64,000 nt of DNA, taken from NCBI GenBank assembly GCA_004764695.1, contig SMSO01000035.1, forward strand, positions 246,001-310,000, given 5' to 3'. The first letter of the stretch is position 1, and the number at the start of each line of letters is the position of its first letter. The position numbers were made by a program, and so were the translations under genes. Source of the DNA: Schizochytrium sp. TIO01 (lineage: Eukaryota; Sar; Bigyra; Thraustochytrida; Thraustochytriidae). The notes under the pieces are model-generated. The model saw only the letters and a program-made list of their open reading frames with translations, did not search any database and had not been told where the DNA came from. Below are positions 10,367 to 24,076 of the stretch, piece by piece.

Positions 10367-11983
10367 TCTATCTTGCCATCTTGTTCCCAACGGTGACAGA
10401 CCGACCGGGTGCCTGACATCTGCTCCTCTCTCTCGCTCTGCCCTTCCAGCCCTTGCGTCTCCACGTCTCCTCCAACGTACCGTCTTCTGAGCACCTCGAA
10501 CCTGGCTCTTGCCGATGGACTCGAGTCAGGTTTGCATTCATCGTCGCATTTCTCTTTCTTCTTCGAATTCAATCCAAATCACCAAAAAACGAGAAATTCA
10601 AAGAAACCAAAATCGAAACGAAATTTTCTTTTTCTTCCTCTTTCCTCTCTTCCTCTGTGGGTACCCAGCCTAATCACTCCTACTCCTACCTACCCCCACA
10701 TCGACGACAGTGGCAGGCATTCACTACAGTAAGCGCTAGCTAAGCACTAGGCCATCAAAGTGACAGTGGTATCAAAAACAAAGCCAGACGAATCTGACAC
10801 CATGCTATTGGCCTCGTAAGGTATACCGTAGTACTGCCTTCGTCTGTTCTGTTTCTTTCTTTCTTTGTTATTGTTCTTTCACGTTTTTTTTTGTTTTTTT
10901 TGCATATCTGTTCATAATCGTTCGGTTGAATGCAATGAAATTCTCCCTTCGAATTCGACCAATAAGCCCTTGCCTTCTTTGCGAGGAGCTGGCGACGAGA
11001 GGAGGGGTCTCCAGCATCCTCTCAGGAGGCCGTCTGCGAGAGGAAATCGATCGAAGTGCTCCCATCAGCGAGGCAGAGGCAGCGAGTGGTTCACCTTTTT
11101 CTTCGCTTTCTTGGCCCCCTTGGTGCCCTGTAGTCTAGTTAAACTCGTATTTGCGGCACAGATGCACAAACTTTTTAGCATTCTCAATAACTAACTAAGT
11201 GCTCTTCGCAGTAGGACTCAAACAGCGGCAGTTAGCGCCGGCAAAGAGTGCATCGGAGCAAAAGAAAGTGATCGATCAGAGGCACGTGCGTATTACGGGA
11301 CCCAATAATATCTCATCTTTGACTTAACTAGGTTGACTCGGGGTCCTGTGACACGTGCGTGCGGGTTTGCGTACTTTAAGATTCCATGATTCTAGGCTGT
11401 TAGAGAAAAGAAAGTTGGAAACTCAGGAGGTGATTCAACATAAAGTCACGAACTCTGTTGCTTTCTCGCTTGTTCTTCTGCACGCACACACAGATGGATT
11501 CGAGATGCCTTTTCCCTTTGTCTTCACGATTACTGTAGGCATTCTGTTCTTCATGTCTTCTACATTTCTCCCTTTTTTCGTTTCTTTTCTTTTCTTATTC
11601 TATACCAATGACCAATCTAATTACTAAGTAAGTAGCAGTAACAACTAACTAACTACCTAACTGTCGAGGACAACGTGGCGCACATTGGGAATCAAATTCA
11701 TCGATCGAGAAATCGCCACTCAAACAGTGCACCTCTGTTCTATTCAGAACGGTCAGAACCCGCGGTTCCAGGCACCCTTGCAAGTCTTGAATCACACGCG
11801 CAAGGCATGAGTCGATCTACAGTTTCACGATGGCAGCCCATGCACAAGCCAAGCGAGAGCAAGAATCGAATACACTTCCACACTGTCACTCACTGCTCTT
11901 CATTGTCATCTTTTCTAAAGTGCCTTCTTCGAGTGGGTTCTTTTATCCCGACCTCCTGCCAACTTGTCGATCGGCCGCAATCT

Positions 11984-12008
11984 GAGCAAGCAAGCAAGCA
12001 AGCAAGCA
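11984..12008. repeat. AAGC tetranucleotide array, second copy
   Basis: About six uninterrupted AAGC units, the same motif as at 10338-10366, in unrelated flanking sequence. Confidence 0.8.
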
Positions 12009-12100
12009 GTCTGACTCTCTGCCAGTTGCCCTTCGTTTCCCTGAAAGGCCCTCGCTCAGATCCCGCTCCGTTTTGCAAGACGGTCTCAAGCTTTCCAGCG

Positions 12101-12164
12101 TTGCATTGCATTGTATTTCATTGCATTGCATTTCATTGCATTGCATTTCATTGCATTGCGTTTC
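12101..12164. repeat. 15-base tandem repeat of TTGCA/TTTCA pentamers
   Basis: About four copies of a compound unit TTGCATTGCATTTCA, itself built of three related pentamers. Read backwards it is a relative of the GCAAA/GCAAT family found elsewhere in this region. Confidence 0.85.
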
Positions 12165-12334
12165 GTGCAAAGTCCCCCAAATGAAAACAACACAAAACGC
12201 GCTAACCCTCTCCCGTGCCCTTCTAACCAAAACTGTAGGCTTCCCTGGCGCACCCGGCGCGCTCCTCTTTGTCCCTGAATGAAGGCGAGTCAAAGCTCAC
12301 GTTGGTCTTCAAGTTCGTCCGCGTGGAATAAACA

Positions 12335-12364
12335 ATCGATCGATCGATTGATCGATCGATCGAT
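12335..12364. repeat. ATCG tetranucleotide array
   Basis: Seven or so ATCG units with one GATT interruption. The array is self-complementary, so it can form a cruciform. Confidence 0.8.
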
Positions 12365-12464
12365 AGATTCATGATCTATCTCAGTCAGGCTGCAGTGCAT
12401 GCGTGCCTTAGACTCGGGTTGGCGGGCGAGCGGTCGCCTTGGAGGCCTTTCTGCTGGAGGTCGC

Positions 12465-12465
<1 letters not shown>

Positions 12466-12495
<30 letters not shown>
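12466..12495. repeat. CTTA tetranucleotide array
   Basis: Seven uninterrupted CTTA units. Confidence 0.85.
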
Positions 12496-12574
12496 GCTGC
12501 CTGGCCTCTGTATGACGCCATCAGGCCATGATCGCGCAAATCTATCTATCCGTCACTCAAACAAAGCATCTTGA

Positions 12575-12655
12575 AGCAAGCAAAGCAAAGCAAAGCAAAG
12601 CAACGCAAAGCAAAGCAAAACAAAGCAACGCAAAGCAAAGCAAAACAAAGCAAGC
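12575..12655. repeat. GCAAA pentanucleotide array
   Basis: About sixteen GCAAA units with scattered GCAAC and AACAA variants. The same pentamer forms a second array at 28954-28990, next to the ATP-grasp gene. Confidence 0.85.
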
Positions 12656-12760
12656 ATGAGCAGCGGTCGTACCTTCTTCCGCATTGCGCTCGCTCAAGTT
12701 CCACCCCGTTGAGAGGAGTGAAGAAGAAGTCTTGAAGAGAATCACGGCGGAGTCACTCAC

Positions 12761-12761
<1 letters not shown>

Positions 12762-12832
<71 letters not shown>
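12762..12832. repeat. TCAA tetranucleotide array, about 71 bases
   Basis: About 17 uninterrupted TCAA units, the longest perfect microsatellite in the window. Confidence 0.9.
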
Positions 12833-12833
<1 letters not shown>

Positions 12834-15033
12834 TCATTAATTTGATGTCATGGTCATGCCACGAATCATGAATCGTGGATGGCGATGATGGTGGCGATGA
12901 TGATGTCGTGCAGCGCAGCGCAGCCGATCTTGGGAAGGAACCAAGCGACCTTTGAGGCTTGAAAGTGCGGCGAGTGTAGGAACTGCCATGTGGTCGGAGT
13001 AGGGACTTTCTTTGGGCACGGCGCTGAATGGCGTCTCAACTTGAGCGTGCGATCACTTCGCTAACGCCACGTGGCACCTGCCGCTGCCTCGAATAAAAGT
13101 TGACACCCTCCTTCAAGATACACCACACCATTCATTCGTCCGTTCATGCCACTCCAAATATCCTGAGGCCTGGCGAGGAGCGAGCGAACTCGTTCTGTTG
13201 ACCTGCGTGTCTTCGACGTCAACTCCAGCTCCAATCCTGCAGCGCGTGACCCTGCGAAGTCAGAAATTGCGCGAGGACTCAGAATAAGTAAAATATCTCG
13301 AGCATCGCATGCATCATCTCGATGGTCGCATTGAAGAAATAAATCCGCTCCGCCTCAACGCAGCTGGCAGACAGCATTGCCAGCTCTTACCAACGTCGTG
13401 CAGGCACCGCTTCGCGAGCACAATGCCACGCCAGGTAGCCTTCAAGACTTTGAACGACGGCATCTCATCGTGCAATCTGTCAACAAAGGAGAACCCTCTG
13501 ACTTGAGCCAATTCCTTCAACAATCTCATCGAAGGTGGTACGTACTAGCAACTACTATTATCCATAGTATGCTTCGTGCTAGCAGGCCCTACTTACCAGT
13601 AACTGAAAGCTACCCCACAGTGGATGTACCAGTGGTGAAGGCGCAGGCGAAATGACTAGGGTTTAGGTTATGAGGGAGGTACTTCGGATAGTTTCCCCAC
13701 TACGAAGCAGGTGCCTGTGGACAGCCTGTGCAATAACAATTGGTTGTACTCGTACAATGTAGGACGGACTCCATCCATGCTTGCAATGTTCAGGTCTTCA
13801 GGGCAGGAGATGGAGCGTAATTTGTGACATTTTTGCATACGCAGTCTCTGGGAAGCAAGAGGAGCGAGACAATCTTGTGATGTAAGATCAATTGGAGTAG
13901 TCGGAGAAAATTTTTCCAGCGGAGATGGTTGTAGATTGGTTGTGGCTCGGTTTTCATGGTGGGCACACGCTCTTCTTTTAGAACCTGGCTCGAAAGTAGA
14001 AACTCAGGCAGCTCCCATAATACAGTGCTACGGCTTACGACCTGAGTCTCCCATGGTACTTGCATCGGAGCTGGTCATGATTATGGAAACGAACATACTA
14101 CGTTGAATATTTGGCAGCTTTCGCCGGTTGGAGGGCACTGTCTTGAGTCACGAAACTGCAGCAGTCGAAATTTATTCAAGGTTTCAAAGCCATCCATCCT
14201 GTATCCACTTCGTTGACTAGATCAGAAAGAAGTGGAAGTAGAAGAAGAATTTGTAGCAGTAGCGGCGATAGTCATAGAAGATGCTTGGCAACGCTACCGG
14301 GTACTTGATTTTGAGTGTTATGCAATAATGAGGAGCGAGGAGTGAGGATAAGCCCAGATTGAGGTTTCATCTATGACTCGAGCGAGACTCTGTCAAGACC
14401 CGAGGGAAACTTTTGGTGATTTTTCGCATAGCACAGTGAAAGTGTTGATGTAGTATATACGACATGTTGTCGTATATTACTTATTTCTTTATAGCCAATA
14501 CCAGCAAATTCCTCCCAGAAATTGGAATGATGATTAGATAATACGCATCAACATCTCAAGAAGACGATAGAGTTGGGTAGAACATTAGACTTGGCGTGAC
14601 AAAAGCTGTTCTCTACCTCTTTGCAACTCCATGACGCGGTGTTTGATTTTGACCTTTTTGTTAATGAAATTATGAACTATTGAAGTAATATCCAGCAATG
14701 TGCCCAACCTGGCTCTCCTGTTCGACACCTCCTGTCTATTGGACTGACACAGTACATTCATCCTGCCTGCATCCAGACCCGAAACCCGAGAATTGAAATA
14801 TGATCCTCTTTTTCTTTCTCCTGAGTTCGCCATCCTTGTCAGACTACCTCTACACGCTCCACAGCACAAGCTACTCTGCAATATGAACTAAAGCATCTTC
14901 GAGATGCAAAGGAGAACAACCACTGTAGGACAGGCACGCATATGGCTGCATTTTCTTTGAGTAAAAGTCAATACATCATGCGACCCTATCGAGCTATGGG
15001 TATTGTGCTCTTGCGGCCAAGCTCAAGGGCGGC

Positions 15034-15174
15034 TTAATAAAGATACACCTCTTCATAATATATAAGCCTTTCAAGATATTCTCCAGCTCCAGTTGATCTC
15101 CACAACGTCGCAAGCTCCCACTCCGTGCACGTAAGTCCCTCGGTCCATGCAAAGTTCTTGAGGTTTGGCAACAC
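15034..15174 (-). other. Possible terminal exon of an LRR-like gene or pseudogene
   Basis: On the minus strand an acceptor-like TTGCTTGCACAG is followed by 46 open codons to TAA at 15034-15036. The translation begins VLPNLKNFAWTEGLTC and ends EEVYLY, which reads like the last repeat of a leucine-rich protein. No convincing upstream exon was found: every candidate donor within 350 bases gives a stop or poor coding sequence. It may be a remnant of a decayed gene, or chance. Confidence 0.25.
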
Positions 15175-18100
15175 CTGTGCAAGCAAACCCAAACTTGCAT
15201 TACATTAATGCATTGCCTCGTTTGAATTCTGCAATGCTTTTACCAAGGCCAGCTGCGTACCTAACTTTAATATGAGGATGCCAATTCGCCTTGGTTGTGT
15301 CCACCGGACCTTTCTGTAAACAAAGTCTACTACTGCATATCGAGACCTGTGATCTGCTTGGATTCAGCAAAGCTCTCGTTCTATTGTCTAGCTTCCCACA
15401 AGTTTCGTGTACATGCCATGCGTTGTAGTGCAGTAGAATGACAAAAGGTTTTGATTTCTAGCTTTATTATCTGTATACAGAAACAACTTGAAGCGAACAA
15501 AGAACAGTCACTGACTTGAAGGGCGAGACTCTTGGAAAGCAGAGGCGTGTGATACAAAGGTTATGTTCTGAGTTTCCAGGAAAGAGCAGCAGTGACAGGG
15601 AATATGCCTTCTTGAGAGTTAGCACATGGCAACGCTTGATGGGAGATGAGTAAAATATAGACTAAGTACGGTAATAAATGGATGTCAGGAGCAGTGTTTT
15701 CAAGGATTAATTCAGGTTAAGATTAGGCCTCTTCTTCCACCCTGGAATGCTGCTTGCCTGTCACTAGCAACTCTCGCCATCGCCTTGTCCTCCGGCTTAA
15801 AGGTTTGATTATTGAGGTTCGGTGTTTGCATGCGAGCCGTGAGTAGATTGGGGTTTTACCACCTGCAGTCATATACCTTATGAGCATGACTTCGACAAAG
15901 AATCCAGAAGTACGTATTAGGCACCAGGCTTCTCTCTGCTACTCTGTCGTGCATTGGGGTTTTATCCCCCGCTGGCATCCACCTTAGGGAGGGCCCAAGT
16001 ATAAAGCCGCTTGTGTACTTTCACTTGTACATTACACCACAGAAGCTACAACAAAGGAAACTCAAAGCAAAGAACAAAGCTACTTTCTAGGTGCATTCTT
16101 TATTGATTTAAGCGGCAAATCCTGCTCGGTTTCCGACAAGTGAAATGCCGTACCTAGTCCCTCGATATCCAACAATACGCACACCATCAGACTGAGTAGA
16201 TATAATCTTGTTTCTATTGATTATAAACATATGAAGCTACTTCAATAATACATCTTCATGTGCGTATACATTCAGTAGGACTACCACAGATTGCAGGCAA
16301 CACTATATCAACGCTCGCTTGATCTGTGTTTCAAAGCCTTCATGTGCGTACTACTATTAGTAATATTAAAAAAAATTGTCTCCTGTGTGTGTTCACTGAG
16401 ATCTTATTTATCCCTGTGCTTTGGTCTTTATCAGAGTGTAACCATTTCTGATTCGCTCAGAATGCGCCGTTCATTAAACCATTGTAGGGAACCTGGAGCT
16501 ATTGAAAGATTGTTAAAAACTCAAGCTAAAATATCCAAGCTTAATATGGTTTAGGTGAGTGAATCAATGAATAAATTGGAGCCTGCAAAGCCAGCTTGGA
16601 CTCCTGCCGTCGCTAGGGAGTATTCATCCATGAGCCGCTGCTTCGCTATTGTGCGTGCACCTTGTGCTTCTTTCTTCACTGCTTACTGCTTGCGATCTTG
16701 GAAGTGGCAGTTGGTTATTTCATTGGAGTAAACTGGAAGTGGAATTCGTAAGCGCTCGCTTCTTTGGAATTGGCTTCAGTTTTTGTCGCCTCGATGAAAC
16801 GAATCGACCCGTTAGCCAACCACTGGTAGGTCTGCAGGACCTTTTGGGGTGCTGACCATCGAGTGACGATCTGTTACATTGCTTGCTTGCACTCGAGGAG
16901 GTTCTCCATGCAGACGTTTTGTCATGAGTCGTGGCCATGATCGACTGGTCCCATTCGGAGCTAGCTAGGTCCACAATGTTCAAGGTGGTCTTGATGGACA
17001 ACCACCACAGAATCGAAGAGTCCGTTTTCTTGATCAGAGTCAATTAAAAACTAGAGTGGCTCGATAGTCTCGAAATGAGCTGCTTCCTAGCCATTCGCAG
17101 TTTGGGCCAGGGACGAGGGCCTCGCGATGGTCCGCCTACGAACGACTTATCGCCATCCACGCTCTATGTATGGCCGGCCACCCGACCATAAATCTTGATG
17201 ATGATGATGATGATGATCTTCGATATCCACGACATCACTCACCTCGCTACATGCATCGATTATGAATCATGAATGATCAATGACCAAGACGTATGTATCG
17301 GAAGCGATCAACGAGAAGATCCATCACCAAGTGAAAACCGAACACCGATCTTCGAGCGAGACCGCGCTGATCGTAGCTTCGCAAAGGCAGCATAAGCGGC
17401 AAGCAATTCATTCAAGATGATCAGGAACCTCGCCCGCCTCTTTGGGCTCCACGTGGCACCTTGTGCTTGGTACTTGAGTGAACCATAGCGAACCGAAGCT
17501 TCGCCTTCAAGCTGTTGGAATCGCTGTCCATTGCTCATTCAATCAACCCAGATCTTCCTCACGCCGCTCGCCCAGTTCCCCGTGGCCACATTGTAGCACA
17601 GCTTGCGCGATATGGAACATCATCCATCACCAAAGCTCCTCCATTTCGATTTGCTTTCCATTTCCACGACGTCGTCGTGGGAGGCTGCCTTACTGGTTAC
17701 ACTTGTAATTGTAATTTCCTCGTCCTCGTCCTCGTCCTCCTCCTCGTGAAGATCATTCACTCCAGACGCCTGTGCGATCTGCGTCAGACTTGGAGCAAAA
17801 GGCTCTCCGCTGCCGGCCTGAAGCGGCTTTGGACTCCAGGATTTCGCGAGGTCCTGATGAATTAATTTAGCTTTACATGGCGAAGATTCTCGCGCGTAGG
17901 ATATCTATCTTCTTTGGTTTGAGCAAGTATCTTTATCCACAAGTATATGGGTAGTTTCAAGTAATGTTAGAGCACTTCGAAGTACTTTGTAACATTTTAG
18001 AGTGCTGATTAAATTAAATTGAAGTAAAAATCAGAAATTAGAAATTAGAAGAAAGTACATTGACGAAGTCTTCGAGATCACTCCAAAGATACGATCGATG

Positions 18101-18277
18101 ATACATACTTGAATAACACCGCTGCGGCTCCTTCAAGTCAGCACTGCTAACGCTCCTGACACCCAGCCAGCTAGTATCTCCGTGGCAAGTAAGTAGGTCA
18201 GTAAGTCAGCAAGTCAGTCCAACTAGCTAGCTAACTAACCAGAAAAGTACCTTTCACCATATGTATGATATGTGGTC

Positions 18278-18278
<1 letters not shown>

Positions 18279-18336
<58 letters not shown>

Positions 18337-18344
18337 GAGAAAGT
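18279..18344. repeat. GAAA tetranucleotide array
   Basis: About 14 perfect GAAA units followed by a short GAGA variant tail. Confidence 0.85.
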
Positions 18345-18607
18345 AAAATGGTATTCTATTGACGAACAAACAGCCTTGCGCAAAACCAATGCCAAAGCAG
18401 TTCCCTCTCTCGCAAAAGCTGGCTGCCTCTGCCTTTGGGTGGGTACCCGAGAGGACGCTTATCCTCTCTGCACAGGCGATGGCAGTCAGATTTCTACAGC
18501 CAATCAGGCCCCGGATCAGGTTTCCTGAGCGGGAGAATCATCACTCACCCTGAGACTCAGGCATATTTAGGGGCGGCCCATTCCGATTAAATTAAACTTT
18601 ATTTAAT

Positions 18608-18657
18608 AAAACAAACAAAACAAAACAAAACAAAACAAAACAAAACAAAACAAAAAA
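18608..18657. repeat. AAAAC pentanucleotide array
   Basis: Nine or so AAAAC units ending in a homopolymer A run. Confidence 0.85.
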
Positions 18658-21125
18658 GCTTTCATTGATGGTATTTTATTTTCTGTTTTTAAGAAGACAC
18701 TCTTGAAAGGAAACTTGACGCCCACAGGGGAATGCCCGGCAGGAGACAGAGCTGATGGGTCTCCCAACGGCTGGTTGAGGTTTTCGAATCTTTGTTCTTT
18801 TAAGGCTTGGAAAGGGAAGCTTCTTCGTCTATGGTAAAATGCTTCTTTCACTGGTGTATGCGTTGTTTTTGTCAGAGTTATCATTATAGTTTTAAAAGAT
18901 GTAATTTGAAAAAGATGCGAAAATGCTTACGTACGTACGTACCTACCGCATAAAGCAGTACCACCGCAATAATAATTATTCTTTTATTTTATTTTATTTT
19001 ATAAAAACTAAAATAAGTAGATAGATAAATAGATAGATATAATAAAAGAAAAGAGCAGCGTGAAAAAAGCGATGTCATCTCATACGTAATACGCAATGTA
19101 AAGTAAGCGGCAGAGCAGCACTGCGAATGGATTCCTTTCCCTTCGAAGCCTTCGCAGTGCTCTGAGCCTGTTTGGGCGTCCTCAGAGCCGTTCTTCGCGC
19201 CGCCACGAGAGGGAGAGAGGCTGCTTCTCCCTTGCTTTGCTTCTCTTCTTCGTGGCTGCTCGGCTCCAGAAAAGGGTTCCTTCTTTCTTTCTCGCATTCC
19301 TTGAGAGCTCCGGCGCGAGGAAAAGTCTTCTGCTATTGTTATTATGGCTTGAAGATTATAATAGAGAAAAGAACAGTGATGGAAGGGACTTTGAGCGCAG
19401 ACTGAGCATTTATTTTGTGGCTCTGCAGTCGAGTTTGATTATGGGTGGCGAGGAGTGCTCCACTCATTTATGTGTCCTGAGACCACGAAACCGTTGGGAG
19501 GGAGGGAGGGAGGCTATTTGTTTGTTTGCTTGTTTGTTTGTGTGTTGGTAAGTAATAGTCGATGAGTATTCAATTACTGATATTATTTTGACTTATCTTT
19601 ATACTTTTCGAGGCAAATTACATTCATGTAATCTATGGTTGAGCATTATGAGGTACTAAAAGCAAAACTCTTGGTTCTTTCTACTTTACCCAAAGTAAGT
19701 TCTTTTCGATTTAAAAAGAAAAGGGAAAAAAATGAAATCGTAAAATAAAAAGCGAAGTAAAAAGTAGCGAAAGAGCCCTTCCGTTCAAAGATGAAGAAAA
19801 CGAAAGAATCATCACGCAGCCATGCGCGCGCAAAAACAAAAACAAACCTCCTTTGAAAATTTTAATTTTTTAAGTTTATTTTTAAAGCTGATAGTGAGAA
19901 AGCTTAAGTTATTATAGCACTCGGAAGTTATTACTTTCCTGAAAGGGTTTGAGACCCGAAAGAGAAGAGAAGTTCTGCTTTCTGTGTGGCACTTGTTCCT
20001 GCTAGTCTGTAAGTACTTCAAAGCAGTCTTTACAACGCTCAATTCTCAGCTTCCGTAGCACCGACCCCATCCAAGGCCTGACTGCACCAACTAACGGACG
20101 GCTAAAGGCAGCCTCTTGAAGCTGTAGGTCTCCACGCTCGAGGGCTCCGGCAGAATATCGAAGAAAAGTTTAGGCTGATGAGATTGCGATGACCCAGAGT
20201 GTGTTTTAATCGCATCGATGGTCATGGGTGACTTATAAGCTGCGATCGATCGATCGATCTCTTCATTCTTCTCTTCGCTCGTAGGGACTGCACAATTGTG
20301 AATTTCATGTTCGAAATGTTAAGCTCACTCCGGCCATCGCCGCTCTGCGAATAGTAAAGTTATTTATCGCGGCAAGTTTGCCTCGTGCCTGGCGAGAGAG
20401 CATTTGCCTGAGTGTGTCATGATTACAGTGTGCAATCAATCGTCGGGTGCCTGGTGGGGAAGTGACGAGGAGCTTCGCCCCCTTTAATCGTGCAAAGAAA
20501 CGAAGCCTACTTTGTTGTTTATATTTTTGTTCTCGCGACTATAACTAGGCGCCTACTAGCGAGTACTAAACCCAGTTCGAGCAGAAACTTGAGACTTGTT
20601 GTCGATTCTGTGGCGACATGAAGGGATGCCAGGTTTTAGACCTAAGCACACGCAGGAGAGCAAGTGGTGGGCTTTTGGTGACGGTGAGGATCTGTGTTCA
20701 CGTAATCGGAATAAAAAAGGTTTTCAAAGAATGCCCAGCAATTGCTTGCGAACCGTCAGTCGGCTTCTTTGTAATAACTATATGTACATTATTTTGAGGA
20801 GGAGCTCAACCGTTTTGGCGGTCGTCGGACATCAGTGGTTTGGTCACAAGACCTTGGGCTGCTGAGGAAATCTCCTTGCAAACATCGGGGAAATGCGTAT
20901 TGTAGTACATATACTTGATTGCTTGTTTCTGTAAATGAACAGTAAAGTGATTTGTAGATCAGTTGAAGTTACTTATCCATCTCACAGGTCTCTCTGTGTC
21001 ACTATACTCATCAGTGAGGACTAGGGGGCTCTGATCCCAATGCCTGTGAAAGTCATACAACATTTCGCATACCCAACATTAACGCCGTCAGTTTCCACAA
21101 TATAGCGGCGCGAAGTAGCGATCTC

Positions 21126-21288
21126 TTACAAGACGAAGTATTCATCACAGAGCATAGCCGACCTGACCAGAGCAAATCGTTCACCGAGGAAACATAACTC
21201 AACAGAAGTCAGATACACTGTCTGACTGGCCGAGAAGTCCCACAGAAGATTGGGGTACGATCGTAGCAACCTTAAGAACACATAAAAC
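21126..21288 (-). other. Second possible LRR-like terminal exon
   Basis: A minus-strand open frame after an acceptor-like CTTCAGGCAG, ending in TAA at 21126-21128. The translation contains LRLLRSYPNLLWDFSA and ends CDEYFVL. It shares a PNL motif and an acidic-aromatic end, at a similar distance from the stop, with the candidate at 15034-15174. The resemblance is weak and by eye; no upstream exon was recognised. Confidence 0.2.
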
Positions 21289-22209
21289 CTGCCTGAAGTT
21301 CGGCCACCCCATTTTGTTAGCACCAATGGTTATTCAATTTTAATTTCAATTGACTCGTTTTTCTGAAAAGAAAATTTACTCATGTCATTTGCTTCACTGG
21401 CTGGCCTTCTGAAGATCGATATGGCGAAAACTTGATCGCTCCGTTGAGGATCGACGATCAATTTCGAGGGATGCAAATATATACATACATGCTGAGTTGG
21501 CAGAAAGAGCAGGTGCAATCATCGGCAGAACTCGGTCTGGAATCAGCGTGCGGAGCTTCGCGGGCCGATCCATCCATCCATCCACGAAGCGTCTCTTCCG
21601 TAAGGTGTTTGAAGAATTACAGCCGAGTGTGCCTTCCTCGGCAGAACTGGAAGTGGTAGGACAACTAACTAACTGCATGCCCACCTGGTAACATACTACC
21701 TTTTAAAATAAAAATTACTGGCTGGTTCCAAGGGTGCCGAAAGGGCTCATGGCGCACGCTTCCTCGCACAAATCTTGACTGGCCAGTCTTTCGTTAGTCG
21801 AAGCTTCCATTCTTGTTTCGCTCAAGTTACGTCCTCAACGATTAATCAGCACATCGTCACTGTTCGAAGTTCTTTTGGGTCTTCGCCCAAAGGCTTTGAG
21901 CTCAACAAAGGCCATTCATTGCCAAGTGCTTTTCTTCAAGGGACCTCCCTTTTACAGAGTCTCTTCTGCTGCTTTTTTGAGGCATTAGAATAAGTGTCTC
22001 GTGGACCTGCATCCCGTCAGTTGATTAAAGTTTGGCTGTTTGTTTTTACAGAATTGCGCTCTTAGGTGTCGCGACGCAGGACGGGTTTGGCATCTGTGCT
22101 ACCGAGAACAAGTTGGCAGTTGGTAATCAATCAGGAAGCACTTCCTATTTGTTTCTCCACTCGTAGTAGTACCTACTTCATCATAAATAATTAATTCATG
22201 ATGGTCTTG

Positions 22210-22212
<3 letters not shown>

Positions 22213-22250
<38 letters not shown>
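22213..22250. repeat. CTG trinucleotide array
   Basis: Between 12 and 13 perfect CTG units in non-coding sequence. CTG/CAG arrays are prone to expansion and hairpin formation. Confidence 0.9.
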
Positions 22251-22252
<2 letters not shown>

Positions 22253-22866
22253 ACAGCCAGTTCTTGCGCACCTTCCTGAATCTTTAGCCACCCAATGCCA
22301 ACTAACAGCCGTGCTAGCAGTGCCCTAGTAGGTTTCCTACTTCGAAGTGTCACTCAAGAACGTGAACAAGTCAAACAAAGCACAGCCAACTAAAAACTTC
22401 CCTAAGCGTGCTTAAAAACCCATTAGCTATCTATCTACAGAGGTGCTCTTAGGTACAACTTGCTTGCTTCAAAGAAATCTATACATCTATAAAATCGGTG
22501 CTGTGTCGATCGTCATTATCAGCTTCACGGAGACGGACACTCATCGATGTGTATTCTTTGCTGCAAGAGCACCAGCAAGAGCTTGTTGTCTTGCCGTCTT
22601 GGAGGCGGGCGTGGTGGCGATGTCCGCTCTTCTAACTTGGTCCGCACAGTTGTCATTTTTCTTATGCTCGTTCCAATGGGAATGAATGCCCTCTCTTCAC
22701 AGTTTATGTGCGCTCCTTCATCACAGCTGCACCAAATCAAAACACAGCAGGATTGCAGTTCCCAGAGTTTGTTTTCATGCATTCGTCCATCTCCTCCTCG
22801 TCTCCAGGTTCCCCGCCTACACCTTCCCGAGCCGCACGAAGAGCTCGAGCGAGCCCACGATGGCAA

Positions 22867-22920
22867 TGATATGCTATGATATCACATGATATCATATGAT
22901 ATGATATGATATGATATAAT
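22867..22920. repeat. ATGAT/ATGATATC satellite-like array
   Basis: An imperfect array of ATGAT pentamers with palindromic ATGATATCA-type interruptions over about 54 bases. Confidence 0.8.
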
Positions 22921-24076
22921 CTTGAGACCCTTGGGCCTCGAAAACTGCACTTCGTAAGACACCAATCAATCGCAAATGAAAGCTCGCACGCGTACACAAA
23001 TATGCATTAAAAGCTCCGACGTCTCCACAAAACAAACCTTTGGCATCTTGAAGGCACACACACACACGCACGTACAAACTCCGCTTGCAATTCCAGCGAT
23101 TCTGGGCAAACTCTGAGAGCTGCTTGCGCCAAGGAAACGACTGGTGCACAAACAATGGCAGCGGCCAAAGAGGTCAAACGACGACAGAGCAAGGCCAATC
23201 GTCGCCACCGCCACCGAGCGAGCGAGCGAGTTAGCTTTCTTCGAGGCTTTCTTCGAGGCTTTCAACGCAGTTTTGAGCGCACGCACGTCTAACTCTGCGA
23301 AGAGTCCAGCTCAGCTCAGCTCTGCTCTGCTCTGCTCAGGCACAGCCACCGAATAATCGAAGAGTCTCGACGTACTGCCGAAAACGTCGTTACCATCACC
23401 GTCGCCGCCGTCATCGTCGCCGTCGTCCTCGGTGTCGAGCAAGAGAGAGAACTTTGCGGCAAGAGAGGACGCGCAGAACTCTTCGAGGTCGGCCGCGAGG
23501 TACCTCATGTCCTGTGGATCAGCGACTCACTCACTCACTCATTGATTGATTGACGCTTTCAGTAGATGGATAGATATTATTTTTATTTTCACTTTTCACT
23601 TTTAATTTGGCGGAAGAAGAAATGGGTTTCGCAGCATATCCATCCAATCAATCCGCTTTTGTCAAGAATTTGAAGCCTTGAGTGAGCAAAGTTTTAGTCT
23701 CAAGTACATACATTCATCTCTCTCTGCTGTCATTCCTTCAAAACCTTACGTAACCTTTCTCTAAAGTATAAGAGGAATGATAATTTATTATTAGTTTTAA
23801 TTAGTTTTAAATGTTATTTTAAAAAACAAATTTAAAAAACAAAAACAAAAAAAACTCCGATTGTTGTTATCATGGCACGATAAAAATTTAGCCTCGGTGC
23901 AGCAAGTGAAACTTCAATAACTTGGACCTGTGCGAAACTTAGGTTTGCGCATGGCGGCAGCCATGACCAAGTGCTCGGGCTATGACTGAGCAGAGGATGG
24001 CGGTTTCGCAGTATTTTCGAAAGGTTCTTTGCGGCCAACCAAACAAACAGCCCACCTCCTGTCAGCCAACCAACCA

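Noticed and set aside
11675-12293. Open frames on both strands near 12 kb
   Set aside because: They are translations of the TTGCA/TTTCA and AAGC repeats, which lack stops by composition.
13309-13655. Overlapping open frames near 13.4 kb
   Set aside because: Two frames look mildly protein-like, but neither has a family, a clear splice partner or an initiating context better than chance.
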